64,000 nt of DNA, taken from NCBI RefSeq assembly GCF_030010235.1, contig NZ_JASCRS010000006.1, positions 21,196 through 85,195 of the forward strand. Reading direction: 5' to 3'. The stretch is from Leucobacter sp. UT-8R-CII-1-4. GTDB taxonomy: Bacteria; Actinomycetota; Actinomycetes; Actinomycetales; Microbacteriaceae. A program made the translations under genes and the position numbers. Each line of letters opens with the position of its first letter. Position 1 is the stretch's first letter. Positions 60,974 through 64,000 of the stretch are shown here, piece by piece. The notes under the pieces were generated by a model that worked only from the letters and a program-made list of their open reading frames with translations, was not told where the DNA came from and did no database searches.

Positions 60974-61585
60974 CTAAAGACCAAAAATCTGCTCAATTTC
61001 TCGTTCGAGGAGAAACATCTGCTTTCTGGAATGTTTAAACATCCCACAGACGTAGGGCGAGAAACTTAGCTCATAGACCATGCCGCAATGATCAACTCGA
61101 CAAGTAATCATCGTTGTAGTTCTAACGTCAAACAGCAGTCTCCGCGTCTCGACGCTAACACCAGTAATACTCTCTCGATGAACGCAGATTAACTCAGCAG
61201 GAGCTTTCCCAGGGCCCCATCCAGACCAATAGGAGACCCCACTACTACTAATGAACACTGGTAGCGGCACCCATCTAACCCGCCAGTTGCCGACATACCC
61301 TCCAAGCATTTCAATAACTTGAGGCTGTCCATCTGCTAAATAACAGCTTAGGAGGACCAGCCCATCTCCGTACTTTTGTCTAGCGAACCTCACACTTCTA
61401 CGCAGAGGTAAACTCCCGAAGAACCAAAGCAAATAGGGCGTAAGAAGGAAAACACACAACGCGAACAAAGGCACGCGAAAACCAGGAATGACGACTCCCA
61501 TACAAGCAAGCAACAAGAAACTGCTGCCCCAAAGAACCGTCGACCGTCGACGTTTCTTTACAAACTTTCCCATATCTACGTTCAC
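60974..61585 (-). CDS. Two-TM plus PH-like membrane protein, candidate immunity protein 2
   Basis: 203 residues from GTG 61585 (directly after the tip-2 stop) or 199 from ATG 61573, which has AGGTG 9 nt upstream. Basic N-terminus KKRRRS, TM helices about 16-34 and 38-57, then a PH-like part (FISSSGVSYWSGW, ESITGVSVETRRLLF). The GVSYWSG element echoes GVSFWQG in the 61883-63160 protein. Likely immunity partner of tip 2. Confidence 0.68.
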   Translation of the reverse strand: MNVDMGKFVKKRRRSTVLWGSSFLLLACMGVVIPGFRVPLFALCVFLLTPYLLWFFGSLPLRRSVRFARQKYGDGLVLLSCYLADGQPQVIEMLGGYVGNWRVRWVPLPVFISSSGVSYWSGWGPGKAPAELICVHRESITGVSVETRRLLFDVRTTTMITCRVDHCGMVYELSFSPYVCGMFKHSRKQMFLLEREIEQIFGL

Positions 61586-61858
61586 CTAGTTCTCAAGATA
61601 TTTTGCCCAACCATCAACTGCCGAAGCCGCAGCGACGTGAGTGTTCACTACGCCGACCGTCATTCTTGTTCCGTAGACCGTCACTGAGCTACCCGCAGCA
61701 ACCGCCTTTGCCGCGCCAGCAATTGGTCGACCGACCGGGCCTAACAGAGTAGTCGCAACTGTAACTCCACAGGAAAGATCAAGACCGTTCGCACAGGCCA
61801 ATGCTGAATTCGATTTCTCGTTCCGCATGGCTAGATCGGACTCTCCGACAAGCCTCAA
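61586..61858 (-). pseudogene. Orphan hydrophobic toxin tip 2
   Basis: 90 codons from a TTG, in the same frame as, and right after, the stop of the gene at 61883. It reads SALACANGLDLSCGVTV, LLGPVGRPIAGAAKAVAAG and ends DGWAKYLEN. Cys-x7-Cys with Gly at +10 after the second Cys matches tips 1 and 3. No RHS core or secretion signal remains. It abuts the candidate immunity gene 2 without any gap. Confidence 0.6.
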
Positions 61859-61882
61859 CTTAGACTTCCCAGTTATCGCGGC

Positions 61883-63160
61883 TCAATCGAAACGCAAGGC
61901 TTCGATCTGTTCGGTAATTTCAGTCAGTTTCTCTTCTGAGGCGAAATCACTAAACGTCCAAGGCGACACCAGAACCGGCAAACTTATCGCGCCTTCCCAG
62001 ACAGATGAATTGATCACCAACGTTGGTATGGGTTGGGGTCCGAAAAGGTTTGGTGTAGCAGACTTTAGCGAAACTGAATCTATCTGTTCCCAACCAACCC
62101 TGCCGTATCGACGAACAAAAATGCCCTGCCAGAAAGAAACTCCTTGAGCGTCAAAGGCCAGGTTAACCCCGAATGTGACCCTGTTGTAACCAAGAGGAAA
62201 AATCCTTCCCGGCAATCTGAAACCTACGTTGGGAGCCAGTATTGAAATCACCACTTTCTCTCGACTTCTTCGCGTCAAAAGCCTGGTTCGGAGCATGGAA
62301 CAAAGGCCCTGTGCGCAAAACCCAAGCGCCAAGCTCAATAGAAGAATCCAGGTAACAAGCGCACCAATCTTTTGCTCAGTCAGAGCTAGGCTTGCCCACC
62401 CAATAAAGAGAACCAGAATAGTAGGACCCCACACAAAGAAAGTTCGCAGCAGTCGTGCCCAGAACTGGTTCCGTACAACGAACTCCTGTTTGTTGTACTC
62501 GTGCCTGTCAACCCAGGTCTTCCTACCTTCTCTAAGCAGATTAAGGGAATCGATCGTCTTTGCCACTCGAACTTTCCCCGCAGTGGGATGGGCGAGCCAG
62601 ACAGAATCGGTGACTGCGACCTTTAACTCAGTGGGGAGAAGATGAGACGTAATACGTATCCAGTGCAACGTGTTTGGACTGCTACCCCTAGAAACCGTCT
62701 CTCCAGCTGAGATGGAATCAATGTCGCTCCACCGCAAGCTCCCACATCTACGCGCGAAGAGCCCCCACCATATTTCCAGGGCTTCTTCTCTTGCCACAAC
62801 CGTGCAGCCCATCGTGAGCCGTGGGATAAAGCTAGGCAGCAAGATGCCTGCTAAGGAACTTGAGTTGAATGGTAACGGTGATTGAAAAACCAGAGCATCA
62901 GGAAACCTACGCCTTAATTTGTGCACACGGAAGCTGCCCCAAATTCCTGCTAAAAGCGCATTCAGAAGGAGCAGAGGCAGGCTAACCATAATCGTCCAGA
63001 AAGCGACAATTGAGGGCCAAGCATTTGTGCCTGAGCTTTCCAATCCATTGCTATCGGGGGCTATGTAAAGTGTCCAGGTTAGCCAACCTAAAAACACCGT
63101 CATAAGGACTATGAAAAGGACAACGCCTGCAACGGTTCTTACCTTTACTTTTCTTTCCAT
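61883..63160 (-). CDS. Duplicated two-TM/PH-like membrane protein, candidate immunity protein 1
   Basis: 425 residues from ATG 63160, with AGGGAGGA upstream and only 2 bp after the RHS stop. Two copies of the unit: TM helices about 10-33 and 51-75 with PH-like domain about 85-210, then TM about 238-261 and 264-287 with PH-like domain about 300-425. Matching elements are WWGLFARRCG/RWSDIDSIS (131-151) and FWQGIFVRRYG/GWEQIDSVS (343-364), offset about 213 residues. Likely protects the producer against RHS tip 1 (inference). Confidence 0.75.
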   Translation of the reverse strand: MERKVKVRTVAGVVLFIVLMTVFLGWLTWTLYIAPDSNGLESSGTNAWPSIVAFWTIMVSLPLLLLNALLAGIWGSFRVHKLRRRFPDALVFQSPLPFNSSSLAGILLPSFIPRLTMGCTVVAREEALEIWWGLFARRCGSLRWSDIDSISAGETVSRGSSPNTLHWIRITSHLLPTELKVAVTDSVWLAHPTAGKVRVAKTIDSLNLLREGRKTWVDRHEYNKQEFVVRNQFWARLLRTFFVWGPTILVLFIGWASLALTEQKIGALVTWILLLSLALGFCAQGLCSMLRTRLLTRRSREKVVISILAPNVGFRLPGRIFPLGYNRVTFGVNLAFDAQGVSFWQGIFVRRYGRVGWEQIDSVSLKSATPNLFGPQPIPTLVINSSVWEGAISLPVLVSPWTFSDFASEEKLTEITEQIEALRFD

Positions 63161-63162
63161 CG

Positions 63163-64000
63163 TCAGTTCCTCCCTCCTGCGGCGCTCGGGACGAGGTAGG
63201 GCAATCCTGTAACAACTCCAAAAATTGCTCCGCCAAACCCCGGAATCCCGAGCCCCACAATTCCAGTTACAGCTTGCGCAGCGCACAAGCTATCCCCGGA
63301 GTACCCGATGCAACCCGACACTACAGAAACGGCACCAAACACAGTTGCTAGTTCCCCGGTAGCCAATGAGATAACAGTCAAAGCCATTACCGCTAGTCCT
63401 CCGACAGGAACCGTTGCTTCACCAGCAACCGGAACTAGGCCTGAGAGAGCAGTGGGGCCGCCAACAATCATTGCAATCGCACCGGAGACAATCGAAACAA
63501 CACCCAATCCGAGTGCTGTCCATCCCGTCCATTTTGCGGTATCTCGCATTGCCTGCTGTAGCGGATTAGGCCCACAACTCGCCTTAGCCGGCAACGAAGT
63601 ACACACTCGCACGGCGTCCGCATGCCGGTCCTGCAGAATTGTTTGACTCACCGTATTCGGTGAACTACCTCCAGCACCCGCAGCAACGGTCTGCCCAGTT
63701 GCCGTCAACGCCCGGTCACCAAATGCATTGCTGCTGTTCCAGGTACCTGCACCGCCAGAAGGCGTGTAGTGATTCAGCAACGCTGACGGGTTCAACACTG
63801 TCTTCGGAACCGAAGCCGCAAACCCGCCCACATCAACAAACGTCACCGGATCCCCCAGCACATACGCATACCTGTTCAACGACTGCGGCTGCACCAGCAA
63901 CCCAGGCCACGCGTCAGGAGCCATCCACGAACCAGATGCCGCATCATAGGAACGCGAACCAAACGCGACCACACCAGTACCCGCATCTTGAAGCTCACCG
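63163..64000 (-). CDS. RHS-repeat toxin, C-terminus with hydrophobic tip 1 (5' part outside the window)
   Basis: 279 codons are visible; the frame continues past 64000. The RHS core end is clear: GTGVVAFGSRSYDAASG, then PDAWPGLLVQPQSLNRYAY and VLGDPVTFVDVGG. A linker ending DRHADAVR follows, then a tip of about 150 residues made of Gly/Ala/Val-rich hydrophobic stretches (TALGLGVVSIVSGAIAMIVGG; LAVMALTVISLATGELATVF) and GCIGYSGDSLCAAQAVTG. RHS proteins are large secreted or surface toxins whose autocleaved tip enters a neighbour cell. This tip looks membrane-active rather than enzymatic. The stop is 2 bp before the candidate immunity gene. Confidence 0.85.
   Translation of the reverse strand, partial: GELQDAGTGVVAFGSRSYDAASGSWMAPDAWPGLLVQPQSLNRYAYVLGDPVTFVDVGGFAASVPKTVLNPSALLNHYTPSGGAGTWNSSNAFGDRALTATGQTVAAGAGGSSPNTVSQTILQDRHADAVRVCTSLPAKASCGPNPLQQAMRDTAKWTGWTALGLGVVSIVSGAIAMIVGGPTALSGLVPVAGEATVPVGGLAVMALTVISLATGELATVFGAVSVVSGCIGYSGDSLCAAQAVTGIVGLGIPGFGGAIFGVVTGLPYLVPSAAGGRN
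63611..63732 (-). repeat. RHS pre-tip linker, resident copy
   Basis: The counterpart of 58576-58697, inside the RHS gene. It codes for AFGDRALTATGQTV through DRHADAVR and marks the junction between core and variable tip. Serves as homology for tip exchange (inference). Confidence 0.85.

Noticed and set aside
60766..61038. 90-codon plus-strand ORF in the toxin array
   Set aside because: It overlaps the end of candidate immunity gene 2 antisense, has no ribosome site and no protein-like pattern.

Overview
The window reads as chromosomal DNA of a moderately GC-rich actinomycete, most likely a member of the Microbacteriaceae (inference from gene content; no 16S is present). Pointers are a mycothiol-type DsbA/nitroreductase (Rv2466c family), a group II truncated haemoglobin, the cydAB-cydD order, the clpS-DUF2017 pair, many GTG/TTG starts, and at least eight genes whose start codon lies 6-7 nt downstream of a TANNNT -10 box (leaderless transcripts).

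Layout. 1-3.0 kb: cytochrome bd oxidase operon cydA-cydB-cydD (minus strand, cydD cut by the window edge). 3.3-5.3 kb: an App1-type phosphatase and a YceI protein, convergent on a shared terminator. 5.3-12.7 kb: a MurR/RpiR regulator and a six-gene carbohydrate-type ABC transporter operon that also encodes a tyrosine-type phosphatase and a metallophosphodiesterase. 12.8-21.3 kb: Nei-type glycosylase, RpiB, Rv2466c-like DsbA, aminopeptidase N, MscS channel, truncated globin, PNPOx-fold oxidase, amidohydrolase. 21.4-26.0 kb: a 1072-residue protein translationally coupled to a SWIM zinc-finger protein. Then tRNA-Arg(TCT), a large STAND-LuxR regulator and an internalin-like LRR wall protein. 30.9-43.7 kb: MFS/TetR pairs, peptide deformylase, a TetR-controlled peptide/nickel-type ABC transporter with a two-ATPase fusion subunit, oligoribonuclease, an EamA and an MFS exporter. 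43.7-48.0 kb: an SRP RNA gene (ffs), a heterodimeric ABC exporter with one degenerate ATP site, and tRNA-His. 48.1-51.4 kb: DUF1361 protein, minimal zincin, ClpS, DUF2017, DNA polymerase IV.

51.5-58.0 kb holds a complete six-gene mevalonate pathway (mvk-mvaD-pmk-fni-hmgR-hmgS), with overlapping ORFs except for a 45-bp gap before hmgR. It turns acetyl-CoA/acetoacetyl-CoA into IPP and DMAPP and has the gene order known from the Streptomyces sp. CL190 cluster.

58.0-64.0 kb is the most unusual region: an RHS-type polymorphic toxin locus read on the minus strand. An RHS C-terminus entering from the right edge carries a hydrophobic, glycine-rich tip and is followed 2 bp later by a membrane protein. 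Further along are displaced cassettes: two more hydrophobic tips, each followed at once by a two-TM plus PH-like protein; a 41-codon tip remnant followed by a soluble candidate immunity protein; and a 122-bp copy of the RHS pre-tip linker fused to a small membrane-protein gene. The three hydrophobic tips share a Cx(7-8)C-x9-G signature, and the three membrane proteins share one architecture (duplicated inside the first). I propose a family of probably membrane-active RHS toxins with matched two-TM/PH-like immunity proteins.
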